From contig PAMN02000041.1 in the NCBI GenBank assembly GCA_002707335.2, positions 10,429 through 20,259 of the forward strand: a stretch of DNA of 9,831 nucleotides. Direction: 5' to 3'. This DNA comes from Methanobacteriota archaeon (lineage in GTDB: Archaea > Thermoplasmatota > Poseidoniia > Poseidoniales > Poseidoniaceae). The position numbers were made by a program, and so were the translations under genes. The notes under the pieces were generated by a model. It had not been told where the DNA came from, made no database searches, and saw nothing but the letters and a program-made list of their open reading frames with translations. Positions 1 through 5,549 of the stretch are shown here, one piece after another. Numbering within the stretch: position 1 is the stretch's first letter; each line of letters begins with the position of its first letter.

Positions 1-761
1 GTATCGATGAGATTCAAGTGTGAATCTGCAAATGCCTGCGATTCAATTGCTAATGCTGCATCATCTTTTCCACGGCCAACTGGGTTATCTTCAATGTTTA
101 GATATTGAACAACTTCAGATTTATCTTTGACGAATCCCAGAGATTCTAGTTCGTTTGAATGTCTGACTTCGACACTATCGCTTAACTGCTTGAAAAATCT
201 TACAGTTTTGCTATCAAGTTGTGTGATAATCTGTATTACTACTCCTCTTGTTGCTGCTGTGTTAACCGCTTCTAGTGCAGTAGGGTTCCTGCACAGGTGC
301 AAGATTCCATAATGCCCAAGCATCAAAATCAATCTTTCTTCAGATTCATCCGCCATCTTTTTCAGACGGTTGTAGATGTGTGACCTCTCTTTGAGTACAG
401 CAAATCTTGGGTCATCAGCATTTGATTGAGGTTTGCTGGCAACTGGTTTTTTTGCCTTAATATTTTTAGAAAGGTCTTCATATCCTTCAGTTAATCTGCT
501 CAGTTGCTGCTTTCTCATGTCAATAATGTGCTCAATTGATTCTAAAACATTCATACTAGAGAAAAGCATTGGCCTATCTGCAGTTACTGTTACAATTCCC
601 ATTTCCTGTAATCTAGACAGACTGTTGTAAGCATCTAATCTGGTCGTCTTTAGTTCCTTAGCTAATTCTGATGCCTTCATCTTAGGGTTATTGCCTAATA
701 TCATAATCGAGTTAACTTCTCTTTCATTCAAACCTGATTCGTAGAGCAATTCTTCCCACAT
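1..761 (-). CDS. TrmB-like HTH transcriptional regulator (C-terminus beyond left edge)
   Basis: Translating the minus strand from the ATG at 761-759 gives 253 codons with no stop up to the window edge, so the gene is real but cut at its C-terminus. Residues about 10-70 form a winged helix-turn-helix: a helix pair around KASELAKELKTTRLDAYNSL, then LQEMGIV and a wing ending in DRPMLFSS, the usual TrmB/HVO-type pattern. Residues about 71-100 are a heptad-rich helix, probably for dimerisation, followed by a polar linker. Residues about 119-250 (ERLILMLG, then TALEAVNTAATRGVVIQIIT) resemble the PLD-like effector domain of TrmB proteins, without a visible HKD motif in the part present. The start is fixed by a nine-base Shine-Dalgarno site three bases upstream; the peroxiredoxin stop abuts the ATG. 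As the third gene of the ribA-peroxiredoxin operon it may control that operon or the divergent photolyase operon, which is inference. The ligand is unknown. Confidence 0.82.
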   Translation of the reverse strand, partial: MWEELLYESGLNEREVNSIMILGNNPKMKASELAKELKTTRLDAYNSLSRLQEMGIVTVTADRPMLFSSMNVLESIEHIIDMRKQQLSRLTEGYEDLSKNIKAKKPVASKPQSNADDPRFAVLKERSHIYNRLKKMADESEERLILMLGHYGILHLCRNPTALEAVNTAATRGVVIQIITQLDSKTVRFFKQLSDSVEVRHSNELESLGFVKDKSEVVQYLNIEDNPVGRGKDDAALAIESQAFADSHLNLID

Positions 762-1229
762 TCAATCACCTCCAGATACAGATGATAACTGAGATAGAAT
801 CTTCGCTACGTGTCTTCTAGGTCTGAAAAGCCAGTCATAAACATACTTGACCTCGTTGTCAGGTCCAACAACGAATGATGATTTAGCCGGGAATTTTCCT
901 AGGTGAAGTGGTATGTTGTAGGATTCCCCTACTGCACGATCTGTGTCTGCTAGCAGTGTAAACGGTAAATCCCCGATAGATTTCTTGAATTCTTGCAATT
1001 TGTCATATGTTCCTGGTCCGACTCCAATTATTTCACAACCAGAGGATTTGAAAAGTTCATATTGTTCTTTAAAATTCAAGCATCCTCTTTTGCATGTTGG
1101 AGAATTGTGCCTTGAATAGAAGAATATAACTCTCCATGTTCCATGAAGTGATGTGCTGTCGAACATCGTTCCATCATCGGCTTGAAGTATAAAATCTGGA
1201 GCAGTTTGGCCGATAATTGACTTGGACAT
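762..1229 (-). CDS. Peroxiredoxin, BCP/PrxQ-like (AhpC/TSA fold)
   Basis: This is a thiol peroxidase that reduces hydrogen or alkyl hydroperoxides in the cytoplasm. The 155-residue product matches the family length (about 156 in E. coli BCP). It begins SKSIIGQTAPDF, the usual opening G-x-x-APDF. The active loop is FFYSRHNSPTC with peroxidatic Cys46; the usual Pro and Thr of the P-x3-T-x2-C motif are both Ser. A second cysteine lies at 50, giving C-x3-C rather than the C-x4-C of BCP/PrxQ. Downstream blocks LLADTDRAVGESY and KSSFVVGPDNEV are typical of the family. The frame is open upstream for 29 more codons, but those overlap the ribA end and do not look like peroxiredoxin, so I take the ATG at 1229, 10 bp after the ribA stop and preceded by a weak AGGCGAT site. 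It is probably co-transcribed with ribA and the TrmB-like regulator. The electron donor is not shown. Confidence 0.9.
   Translation of the reverse strand: MSKSIIGQTAPDFILQADDGTMFDSTSLHGTWRVIFFYSRHNSPTCKRGCLNFKEQYELFKSSGCEIIGVGPGTYDKLQEFKKSIGDLPFTLLADTDRAVGESYNIPLHLGKFPAKSSFVVGPDNEVKYVYDWLFRPRRHVAKILSQLSSVSGGD
765..773 (-). promoter_or_regulatory. Strong Shine-Dalgarno site of the TrmB-like gene
   Basis: The minus strand reads GGAGGTGAT, then TGA (stop of the peroxiredoxin) and ATG. The nine bases match the complement of the archaeal 16S rRNA 3' end and encode the last residues (GGD) of the upstream protein. This indicates translational coupling and fixes the regulator's start at 761. Confidence 0.85.
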
Positions 1230-1239
1230 GTAATCGCCT

Positions 1240-1845
1240 TCACACTCGCAACATATGACCCATTCTATTGGCTTTTGTTTGCAAATAGTCAATATTGTAT
1301 TCGCAGGTGCCAACAATAATAGGTACTCTGGCTGCTATTTCGATTCCATTTTCTGTGAGTTGCTTTTTCTTTTCAGGGTTGTTGGTCATGATATTGACTT
1401 TGTCAAACCCAATAGACTTTAGCATCTTTGCTGCAAATTCGTAAGTTCTACCATCTGCGGGTAGTCCAAGTGCTAAATTTGCATCGAGAGTATCCATTCC
1501 CTCATCTTGCAGTGCATAAGCTTGCATTTTTGCATACAAACCAATTCCTCTTCCTTCCTGTCGCATGTAGACTATTGCACCTTTACCTCTGAGTTGAATC
1601 GCTTCCATGGCCGCTTCTAACTGAGCGCCACAATCGCATCTCAAACTTCCGAATGCATCTCCTGTAAGACACTCTGAATGCACTCTAATGAGCGGGATGG
1701 AATCAAGTTCCAATCCAGTGTACAATAGTACGTGTTCTTTGTTTGTGTCGGGATCCCTAAAGGCCCTAATTCTGAAATTGCCAAACTTTGTTGGCATTTC
1801 CGCGTCTGCATTTATGTCCCTGTTGCCGTTGCTTTTGCTGAGCAT
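1240..1845 (-). CDS. ribA: GTP cyclohydrolase II (riboflavin biosynthesis)
   Basis: The enzyme opens GTP to 2,5-diamino-6-(5-phosphoribosylamino)pyrimidin-4-one, formate and pyrophosphate, the first step of bacterial-type riboflavin synthesis. In the numbering that starts at 1854, zinc ligands Cys62, Cys73 and Cys75 sit in RVHSECLTGDAF and SLRCDCGAQL. YMRQEGRGIGL, then QAYALQDEG with the catalytic Tyr113, and LPADGRTY with Asp134/Arg136 follow. TNNPEKK and TKANRMGHML close the protein. It is a stand-alone RibA (201 residues here, E. coli 196) with no fused RibB domain. I choose the ATG at 1845, because the TATA box centred at 1872 lies 27 bp upstream, as expected for a leaderless mRNA; 1854 would be only 18 bp away. 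The ATG at 1797 would remove conserved N-terminal sequence. It heads the operon with the peroxiredoxin and regulator and is divergent from the Nudix-photolyase operon. The function is near certain; the start is less so. Confidence 0.95.
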   Translation of the reverse strand: MLSKSNGNRDINADAEMPTKFGNFRIRAFRDPDTNKEHVLLYTGLELDSIPLIRVHSECLTGDAFGSLRCDCGAQLEAAMEAIQLRGKGAIVYMRQEGRGIGLYAKMQAYALQDEGMDTLDANLALGLPADGRTYEFAAKMLKSIGFDKVNIMTNNPEKKKQLTENGIEIAARVPIIVGTCEYNIDYLQTKANRMGHMLRV

Positions 1846-1867
1846 GAGCAGCATTCATAGGTTGTGG

Positions 1868-1876
1868 TTATAATAA
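1868..1876 (-). promoter_or_regulatory. TATA box of the ribA operon
   Basis: The minus strand reads TTATTATAA, centred at 1872. Archaeal transcription usually starts 25-28 bp downstream, which falls on the ATG at 1845. This supports a leaderless ribA transcript and the shorter start. No Shine-Dalgarno site precedes the gene, which agrees with this. Confidence 0.6.
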
Positions 1877-1908
1877 CTCGTTCTCAAGCCTAGAGGAATA
1901 AACGGTGG

Positions 1909-1916
1909 TATAAATA
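1909..1916 (+). promoter_or_regulatory. TATA box of the Nudix-photolyase operon
   Basis: The sequence TATAAATA, centred between 1912 and 1913, lies about 26 bp before the ATG at 1938, the spacing of a leaderless archaeal promoter. It stands back to back with the ribA TATA box, with 32 bp between them. That is enough for one regulator to affect both directions. Confidence 0.65.
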
Positions 1917-1937
1917 AGATTGAAAGCAGGTTATGCC

Positions 1938-2432
1938 ATGGTAGGGCAATCTTGTGATTTAGGAGTAGCAGCAAGAGTCATCGAAGACACCAAGATTTTG
2001 CTGGTAAAAGAAGCTCACGGAAACTACGCAGGGAAGTGGGGATTGCCAAAAGGCCATGTCGAGCCTGGGGAAAGTCCAGAAGCTGCAGTGCTAAGGGAAC
2101 TATCAGAGGAAACGGGGTCAACGGGCACAATCATTGGTTTAGCCGCAGTTCGCTCAACAACAAGCAACAATATCCCCGCTGTATTCTTGTGCTATGATGT
2201 CAGCATAGAGACCAAAAAAGATGACCATGAAAGCACGGAGATTATCGAATACGGTTGGTTTTCCCTTGAGGAGTTAAAAGACTTGGACTGGGTATCAGAA
2301 ACAATGCATAACCTTGCAATTGAAGGTCTCAGCGGCTTCAGGATGTCAATTCAACCAAGAAAACCACTGTCCAAATCTGGCCAGTCATACTACGTCTACA
2401 GTATGAACAAACACTCAAAACTTGTAACATAG
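1938..2432 (+). CDS. Nudix hydrolase
   Basis: A 164-residue Nudix-fold pyrophosphohydrolase, which cleaves nucleoside diphosphates linked to another group (X). The Nudix box is complete at residues 39-60: Gly39, Glu45, then RELSEETG with Arg53, Glu54, Glu57 and Glu58, which bind Mg2+ and do catalysis. It is preceded by GKWGLPKG, common in MutT, Ap4A and ADP-ribose hydrolases. Residues about 61-120 complete the fold with YGWFSLEEL. The substrate cannot be told from sequence; 8-oxo-dGTP, Ap4A or an ADP-ribose-type compound are all possible. A TTG at 1920 would add six residues, but the TATA box at 1909-1916 points to a leaderless start at ATG 1938. It is the first gene of the plus-strand operon, 8 bp before the photolyase, so sanitation of damaged nucleotides beside photorepair is plausible. 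Confidence 0.9.
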   Translation: MVGQSCDLGVAARVIEDTKILLVKEAHGNYAGKWGLPKGHVEPGESPEAAVLRELSEETGSTGTIIGLAAVRSTTSNNIPAVFLCYDVSIETKKDDHESTEIIEYGWFSLEELKDLDWVSETMHNLAIEGLSGFRMSIQPRKPLSKSGQSYYVYSMNKHSKLVT

Positions 2433-2437
2433 GTGAT
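2432..2437 (+). promoter_or_regulatory. Shine-Dalgarno site of the photolyase gene
   Basis: GGTGAT overlaps the last base of the Nudix stop codon and lies three bases before the ATG at 2441, the same spacing as the TrmB-like gene. It fixes the start and indicates internal-operon translation. Confidence 0.7.
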
Positions 2438-2440
2438 AAC

Positions 2441-4000
2441 ATGATTCCAGAAACGCGACTTGAGATACATGGGGAAACACAATCCCCTGGAATCTGTGTA
2501 GTCTACTGGATGATAGCATCAAGGCGAGCATATTACAATCATAGCCTAGATCATGCGATTCAAATAGCCGGCGAAAAAAATCTACCACTTGTCGTCGTGG
2601 AACCACTCGCAATCAACCACCAATGGGCTAATGATAGGATACACACGTTTGTTATCCAAGGAATGCTATCTAACAAGAAATCATTTGAAGATAGTAACGT
2701 CACTTACATTCCTTATGTGGAAACCAGGCCTAAAGAAGCGAAAGGTTTGTTGTCGAGGTGGATGGAATCTGCCGAAGTTTTAGTAATCGATGAGTATCCA
2801 TCTTACTATTCTAGAAAGGTAAAAGAAACAGCAATTCGGATGGCAAAGTGCGAAGTTCATGTTGTAGATAGCAACGGTTTCATGGCAACGAATCACACCG
2901 ACAAGAAATTTACAACAGCATATTCGTTGAGAAGACACTTGCACAAGACCATTACTCAGCACATGGGAGAATTTCCATCTGCTAGACCATTGGATAAGGC
3001 AGACAAACTTGAAAAAATTGATCAGTCAGTGGTAAAAGAAATATTCGCAGAAAGTAATACTCCAATAACTCCATACGAGTTTCTGTGGAGAGTTTGTGAA
3101 CCACACAGCATAGGCGAAAGTGCGCTGTCTGTTCTAGCAATCGACCATTCAGTTCATCCGATTAAGCACGTGAAAGGTGGAACAAGTGAAGCCTCTAAGA
3201 AGTGGAATAAATTCCTCAACAACAGATTAGAGACATATGGGGAAAATAGAAATCAACCTGAATTAAATGGATCAAGCGGCCTTTCTCCGTATTTACATTT
3301 CGGCCATATTAGTGCCCATCAAATACTAAGAGAAATTTTTGAAAAATATGACTGGGACATTATGCAAATTACTCCTCCAAATGACGGAAGAAGAAGTGGT
3401 TGGTGGGGCTTGCCAAGAGATGTTGAATCATTTTTAGACCAGATAATTACATGGAGAGACTTAGGTTTCATACACTGCGCTCAAGATGAGAACCATCATT
3501 CATTTGATTCTCTACCAGAATGGGCAAAAAAGACTCTTGCTGAACACGAAAACGATGAACGTCCGTACCTTTACACCTTCGAACAACTAGAAAATTGTGA
3601 AACTCACGATGACCTTTGGAATGCGGCTCAATGTCAGCTAAAGAATGATGGAATAATCCACAATTATCTAAGAATGTTATGGGGTAAAAAGATTCTAGAA
3701 TGGACTCCAAATGCTAGAGTAGCGATGGATTACATGGTAGCCCTCAATGATAAATGGGCATTGGATGGAAGAGATCCAAACACCTACACTGGAATAGGCT
3801 GGGTACTAGGTAAATTCGACAGAGGTTGGACAGAACGCCCTGTTTACGGCAAGATTCGTTACATGACAAGTGATTCTACAAAACGTAAATTTAGAACAAA
3901 GAAATATGTAGAAACATATTCAAATCCAAGGTCTAAACAATCAACACTATTTCAAAACCCCGCTTTGAGCTCTGTTAACATAACATACGAAAAGAGGTGA
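2441..4000 (+). CDS. phr: Class II-type CPD photolyase (deoxyribodipyrimidine photo-lyase)
   Basis: A flavoprotein that uses blue/near-UV light to split cyclobutane pyrimidine dimers in DNA. The N-terminal Rossmann-like domain (about 17-150) opens with CVVYWMIASRRAYYNHSL, the class II signature around VYWM. The FAD-binding helical domain (about 255-485) has SGLSPYLHFGHIS, LPEWAKKTLAEH, THDDLWNAAQ, HNYLRMLWGKKILEW, LNDKWALDGRDPN and ERPVYGKIRYM. Trp393, Trp414 and Trp421 have spacings of 21 and 7, matching the W360/W381/W388 electron-transfer triad known from Methanosarcina mazei photolyase. The stretch WWGLPRDVESFLDQIITWRDLGF and TGIGWVLGKFD differ from textbook class II enzymes and resemble a subgroup I recall from bacteria. 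At 519 residues it is somewhat long; the last 35 residues are polar and probably flexible. A cryptochrome role cannot be excluded, but the intact triad and class II blocks favour repair. FAD would derive from riboflavin, whose first enzyme is encoded divergently. Confidence 0.93.
   Translation: MIPETRLEIHGETQSPGICVVYWMIASRRAYYNHSLDHAIQIAGEKNLPLVVVEPLAINHQWANDRIHTFVIQGMLSNKKSFEDSNVTYIPYVETRPKEAKGLLSRWMESAEVLVIDEYPSYYSRKVKETAIRMAKCEVHVVDSNGFMATNHTDKKFTTAYSLRRHLHKTITQHMGEFPSARPLDKADKLEKIDQSVVKEIFAESNTPITPYEFLWRVCEPHSIGESALSVLAIDHSVHPIKHVKGGTSEASKKWNKFLNNRLETYGENRNQPELNGSSGLSPYLHFGHISAHQILREIFEKYDWDIMQITPPNDGRRSGWWGLPRDVESFLDQIITWRDLGFIHCAQDENHHSFDSLPEWAKKTLAEHENDERPYLYTFEQLENCETHDDLWNAAQCQLKNDGIIHNYLRMLWGKKILEWTPNARVAMDYMVALNDKWALDGRDPNTYTGIGWVLGKFDRGWTERPVYGKIRYMTSDSTKRKFRTKKYVETYSNPRSKQSTLFQNPALSSVNITYEKR
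3994..4000 (+). promoter_or_regulatory. Shine-Dalgarno site of the SRPBCC-SDR gene
   Basis: GAGGTGA ends on the photolyase stop codon (TGA is its last three bases) and lies four bases before the ATG at 4005. This suggests translational coupling of the two genes. Confidence 0.75.
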
Positions 4001-4004
4001 AACA

Positions 4005-5399
4005 ATGCCGTTGTTCACTCACAAAGCCAAGTTCGATGCTTCAGTTGAAGAAATATGGAACTGGTACAATAGTCCGGGTGCATTTAGAAGAATAATGCCG
4101 GAGTGGGAAGGGATTGACCCTATACAGGCAGGTAAATTGGAGGATGGAGAAGAGACAATTTTCAAAGTAAGCATTGGCCCAATCAAAAGAACATGGTTAG
4201 CAAGGCACCACTCTGTAGACCATGGAGTGGGATTCTCAGATCGAATGATAAAAGGACCATTCGGTGCCTGGAATCATCAGCATACATTCGAAAATGATGG
4301 AGATTTCACTATCGTTAATGACAATGTGGAATACAAACTACCATTCCATATTTTTACAGGCTGGTCTGCGCCATTTAGCGTAAAACCAAGAATGGTTCAA
4401 ATGTTCAGGTACCGTACTGATATCGTTATCAATGACCTAAAACAGATTAAGAAAACAAGCCATCTGCCTCGCCAAAGAGTGCTTGTTTCGGGCTCCACTG
4501 GTATGATAGGTTTGCAGTTATGTGCATTTTTAGAAGCAGCAGGTCATGAAGTTCACCGCTTAGTCAGGCCATCAACCAAATTACCGAAGGATGTAAACAA
4601 AGAAAATATCGTTACTTGGAACGACCTTACAGGTGAAGTAATAGACGGAAGTTTAGAGAATTTTGATTCAATAATTCATCTGGCAGGCGCCGGAATTGGA
4701 GACAAGAGGTGGTCGAAAAAGCGGAAAAAACTCATTAAGGATAGTAGAGTTATACCAACAACAAATTTGTCAAACATCATCGCCAAGTTAGATTCCCCCC
4801 CACAGGCTCTCTTGTGTGGGTCTGCCGTAGGTTTCTACGGTAATCGTGGAACTGAGGTATTAGATGAGAATTCCGAATCCGGAGATGATATACTTGCAAG
4901 CATCTGTAGAGAATGGGAAGAATCTACCAAAGCCGCATCCGACTCAGGAATAAGGGTGGTATTTCTTCGAACAGGAATTGTAGTATCTCCACTGGGCGGT
5001 GCATTAGCAAAGTTGCTACTTCCAGCGAAATTTGGCGCAGGTGGGCCAGTAGGTGGAGGAAAACAAATGCAATCTTGGATTTCATTGGATGATGAGATTT
5101 ATGCAATCCACCACCTAATGATGAACGAGTCTAGTGAAGGCCCTTACAATCTAACTGCACCTACTCCTGTTAATCAGAAAACCTTTGCAAAAACACTCGG
5201 GAAAGTTCTTCGCAGGCCTGCATTTGCTCCGCTACCTGGTTTTATGATCAAACTAATGTTCGGTGAAATGGGCAAGAAGTTAGTATTAGAAGGTCAAGAT
5301 GTAAGGCCGAATCGTTTGTTAGAATCTGGTTTCGATTTCACATTCAACGATTTAGAATCTTGTCTAAGAAATTGTCTAGGAAGAGCCACTGTGAGTTAG
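4005..5399 (+). CDS. SRPBCC ligand-binding domain fused to SDR39U1 (TIGR01777) epimerase-like protein
   Basis: A two-domain protein of 464 residues. Residues 1-150 look like an SRPBCC/START-type ligand-binding fold (polyketide cyclase-like), opening HKAKFDASVEEIWNWYNSPGAF and closing with a long helix. Residues about 157-395 are an atypical short-chain dehydrogenase: VLVSGSTGMIG has the NAD(P)-binding glycines, and IIHLAGAGIGDKRW, CGSAVGFYG (Ser273, Tyr278) and REWEES are hallmarks of the YfcH/SDR39U1 family. Residues about 404-455 match the small C-terminal DUF1731 domain (FAPLPGFMIKLMFGEMG, then LESGFDF). A fusion of this kind is known in some bacteria; the substrate is unknown. SDR39U1 genes often stand beside photolyases in bacteria, as far as I recall, so the pairing here supports a light- or membrane-stress link. 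It ends three bases from the convergent tRNA. Confidence 0.88.
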   Translation: MPLFTHKAKFDASVEEIWNWYNSPGAFRRIMPEWEGIDPIQAGKLEDGEETIFKVSIGPIKRTWLARHHSVDHGVGFSDRMIKGPFGAWNHQHTFENDGDFTIVNDNVEYKLPFHIFTGWSAPFSVKPRMVQMFRYRTDIVINDLKQIKKTSHLPRQRVLVSGSTGMIGLQLCAFLEAAGHEVHRLVRPSTKLPKDVNKENIVTWNDLTGEVIDGSLENFDSIIHLAGAGIGDKRWSKKRKKLIKDSRVIPTTNLSNIIAKLDSPPQALLCGSAVGFYGNRGTEVLDENSESGDDILASICREWEESTKAASDSGIRVVFLRTGIVVSPLGGALAKLLLPAKFGAGGPVGGGKQMQSWISLDDEIYAIHHLMMNESSEGPYNLTAPTPVNQKTFAKTLGKVLRRPAFAPLPGFMIKLMFGEMGKKLVLEGQDVRPNRLLESGFDFTFNDLESCLRNCLGRATVS

Positions 5400-5402
5400 T
5401 TA

Positions 5403-5475
5403 CGCCGATTATGGGGTTCGAACCCATGACCTTGGGATTAACAGTCCCACGCTCCACCAGCTAAGCTAAATCGGC
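5403..5475 (-). tRNA. tRNA-Asn (GTT)
   Basis: The minus strand folds into a complete 73-base cloverleaf: acceptor GCCGATT/AATCGGC with discriminator G, D-stem GCTT/GAGC with GG in the loop, anticodon stem TGGGA/TCCCA around CTGTTAA (anticodon GTT), a five-base variable loop AGGTC, and T-arm ATGGG-TTCGAAC-CCCAT. No intron is present, and the 3' CCA is not encoded (TAA follows). The gene is convergent with the SDR gene, only three bases from its stop codon, so its 3' trailer runs into SDR antisense sequence. Its own TATA box lies upstream. Confidence 0.97.
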
Positions 5476-5485
5476 AAGGTCTCCG

Positions 5486-5490
5486 AAAAA
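5486..5490 (-). terminator. Possible T-run terminator after the thymidine phosphorylase operon
   Basis: The minus strand has TTTGTTTTTC about 40 bases past the phosphorylase stop. Euryarchaeal RNA polymerase can stop at such T-runs without a hairpin. It lies between the tRNA TATA box and the tRNA, so it might equally be chance; the evidence is the T-run alone. Confidence 0.25.
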
Positions 5491-5494
5491 CAAA

Positions 5495-5504
5495 TCATAT
5501 ATGA
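5495..5504 (-). promoter_or_regulatory. TATA box of tRNA-Asn
   Basis: TCATATATGA is a 10-bp palindrome containing an ATATAT core, centred about 25 bp before the first base of the mature tRNA. This is the expected place for an archaeal TATA box of a tRNA transcribed with little or no leader. Confidence 0.55.
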
Positions 5505-5511
5505 GGCCATC

Positions 5512-5549
5512 CATTGAAATGTTAGAAATTTCAAGAAATAATTTCAATG
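5512..5549. repeat. 9-bp inverted repeat at the 3' end of the thymidine phosphorylase gene
   Basis: CATTGAAAT at 5512-5520 and ATTTCAATG at 5541-5549 are exact inverse copies, separated by 20 bases that hold an inner palindrome GAAATTTC at 5525-5532. The right arm encodes part of the phosphorylase C-terminus and the stop codon lies in the loop. The stem is AT-rich, so a stable hairpin is doubtful; it could be a weak RNA 3' end structure or a protein site. Confidence 0.4.

Noticed and set aside
127..630. Two small plus-strand frames (127-312 and 433-630)
   Set aside because: They lie opposite the continuous TrmB-like coding frame on the minus strand and show no recognisable protein pattern.
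1230..1316. 29-residue N-terminal extension of the peroxiredoxin
   Set aside because: It overlaps the conserved ribA C-terminus in another frame and precedes the normal peroxiredoxin opening.
2441..4000. Reading the photolyase as a cryptochrome or as a class I/(6-4) photolyase
   Set aside because: The VYWM start, THDDLWNAAQ, LDGRDPN and RP-x-GKIRYM blocks and the triad spacing are of class II type; a sensory role cannot be shown from sequence.
4795..4801. Run of seven C within the SRPBCC-SDR gene, as a possible phase-variable tract
   Set aside because: It encodes Ser-Pro-Pro in frame, the gene is intact on both sides, and the run is too short to argue for switching.
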